Source: Dipteris shenzhenensis
Taxonomy: Eukaryota > Polypodiophyta > Polypodiopsida > Gleicheniales
Length of the DNA stretch: 64,000 nucleotides
Assembly: GCA_047967505.1 (NCBI GenBank)
Contig: CM106540.1
Direction: 5' to 3' (one strand)
Part shown: one piece after another, positions 63,557 through 64,000 of the stretch
Layout: the number at the start of each line of letters is the position of its first letter
How positions within the stretch are numbered: position 1 is the first letter of the stretch
Position numbers and translations under genes: made by a program
Notes under the pieces: model-generated
The model's database searches: none
The model's input: the letters and a program-made list of their open reading frames with translations, nothing else
Told to the model about the DNA's origin: nothing

Positions 63557-64000
63557 TTCACATGGGGGAAAAGGAAAGAAGGAAAGAGATGAAAAGAGAG
63601 GAAAAGAGAGGAGAAAAAAGAAAGGAGATAAGAGAGAAAAAGAGAGGAGAAAAGAGAAGGAAAGAGAGGAGAAAGGAGAGGAAAAGAGAGGAGGAAAAGA
63701 GAGAAAAAGAGAGGAGAAAAAGGAGAAAAGAAAGGAGAAAAAATAGAGAAAAAGAGAGGAGATAAGAGAGAAAAAGAGAGGAGATAAGAGAGAAAAAGAG
63801 AGAAAGTGAAAAGAGAAAAAGTGGGGATAAAAGAGAGAAGGAAAGAGAGGAGAAAAGAGAGGAAAATAGAGGAAAAGAGAGGAGAAAAAATGAAAGAAAA
63901 AGAGAGGAGATAAGAGAGAAAAAGAGAGACGAAAAGAGAAGGAAAGAGAGCATAAAAGAGAGAAGGAAAAAGAGAGAAAAGGTGAAGATAAAAGAGAGAA
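63557..64000. repeat. Polypurine microsatellite at window end
   Basis: Plus strand is almost pure purine with units AAAGAGAGGAGA, GAAAAAGAGAGA and GATAAGAGAG. It continues past the end of the window. The long Arg/Lys/Glu and Phe/Leu/Ser frames are artefacts. Confidence 0.93.

Noticed and set aside
1-64000. tRNA, rRNA or other structural RNA genes
   Set aside because: No cloverleaf A/B-box pair or rRNA core sequence was found by eye; a covariance-model scan would be needed to be certain.

Overview
The window is nuclear DNA of a land plant with a large, repeat-rich genome. The evidence is two tracts of degenerate Arabidopsis-type telomere repeat (CCCTAAA/TTTAGGG), Ty1/copia polyproteins primed by initiator Met-tRNA (TGGTATCAGAGC), a CACTA (En/Spm) transposase with plant DUF4218- and DUF4216-like parts, an L1-type LINE ending in a plant zf-RVT-like domain, and introns with GTAAGT donors. 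I cannot name the species. No intact conserved host gene, rRNA, tRNA or CRISPR array is visible. What remains is mobile-element debris, decayed pseudogenes and many kinds of tandem and inverted repeats.

Layout. 0-2 kb: telomere-type tract with a foldback element at its centre, then the 3' end and LTR of a copia element. 3.9-4.5 kb: a 549-bp foldback carrying GATATC-centred palindromes. 5.1-7.8 kb: a coiled-coil-like coding remnant and an acidic reading frame on the minus strand. 8.4-11.5 kb: three small tandem repeats. 11.6-17.2 kb: the most striking region, with six ~400-bp nested palindromes alternating with TATG/TG/TA microsatellites and followed by isolated hairpins that share the same core. 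19.3-23.5 kb: an unrecognised multi-exon minus-strand gene, now broken, whose first intron is extremely AT-rich and holds a perfect GC-rich hairpin. 23.5-26.8 kb: a second telomere-type tract, a G-rich minisatellite and a 1.4-kb GA tract. 26.8-31.0 kb: a minus-strand copia element cut off inside its reverse transcriptase at the GA tract. 31.5-32.9 kb: a three-copy repeat. 34.3-37.2 kb: an FCP1-like phosphatase pseudogene, then gag, primer site and 5' LTR of a second copia element. 38-40.6 kb: polypurine tracts and two foldbacks. 43.6-48.0 kb: a duplicated repeat invaded by a CACTA transposon (transposase on the minus strand). 53.6-56.4 kb: a LINE with poly(A) tail. 61.2-63.5 kb: an inverted half of the same repeat, a second CACTA terminus and another minus-strand transposon-like gene. 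The window ends in a polypurine microsatellite.

Two observations tie regions together. First, a 20-22 bp palindrome (GCAGCGCGTTAACGCGCTGC and variants) recurs 14 times between 12.38 and 17.12 kb at the centre of hairpins whose stems differ, which looks like a family of foldback units that keep their centre while changing their arms. Second, the two CACTA termini at 44,999 and 61,428 abut the two complementary halves of one repeat copy, both ending at the same GTG trinucleotide. An uninterrupted copy of the repeat lies at 43.6-44.4 kb. This fits one CACTA insertion with a 3-bp target duplication, later split by an inversion.
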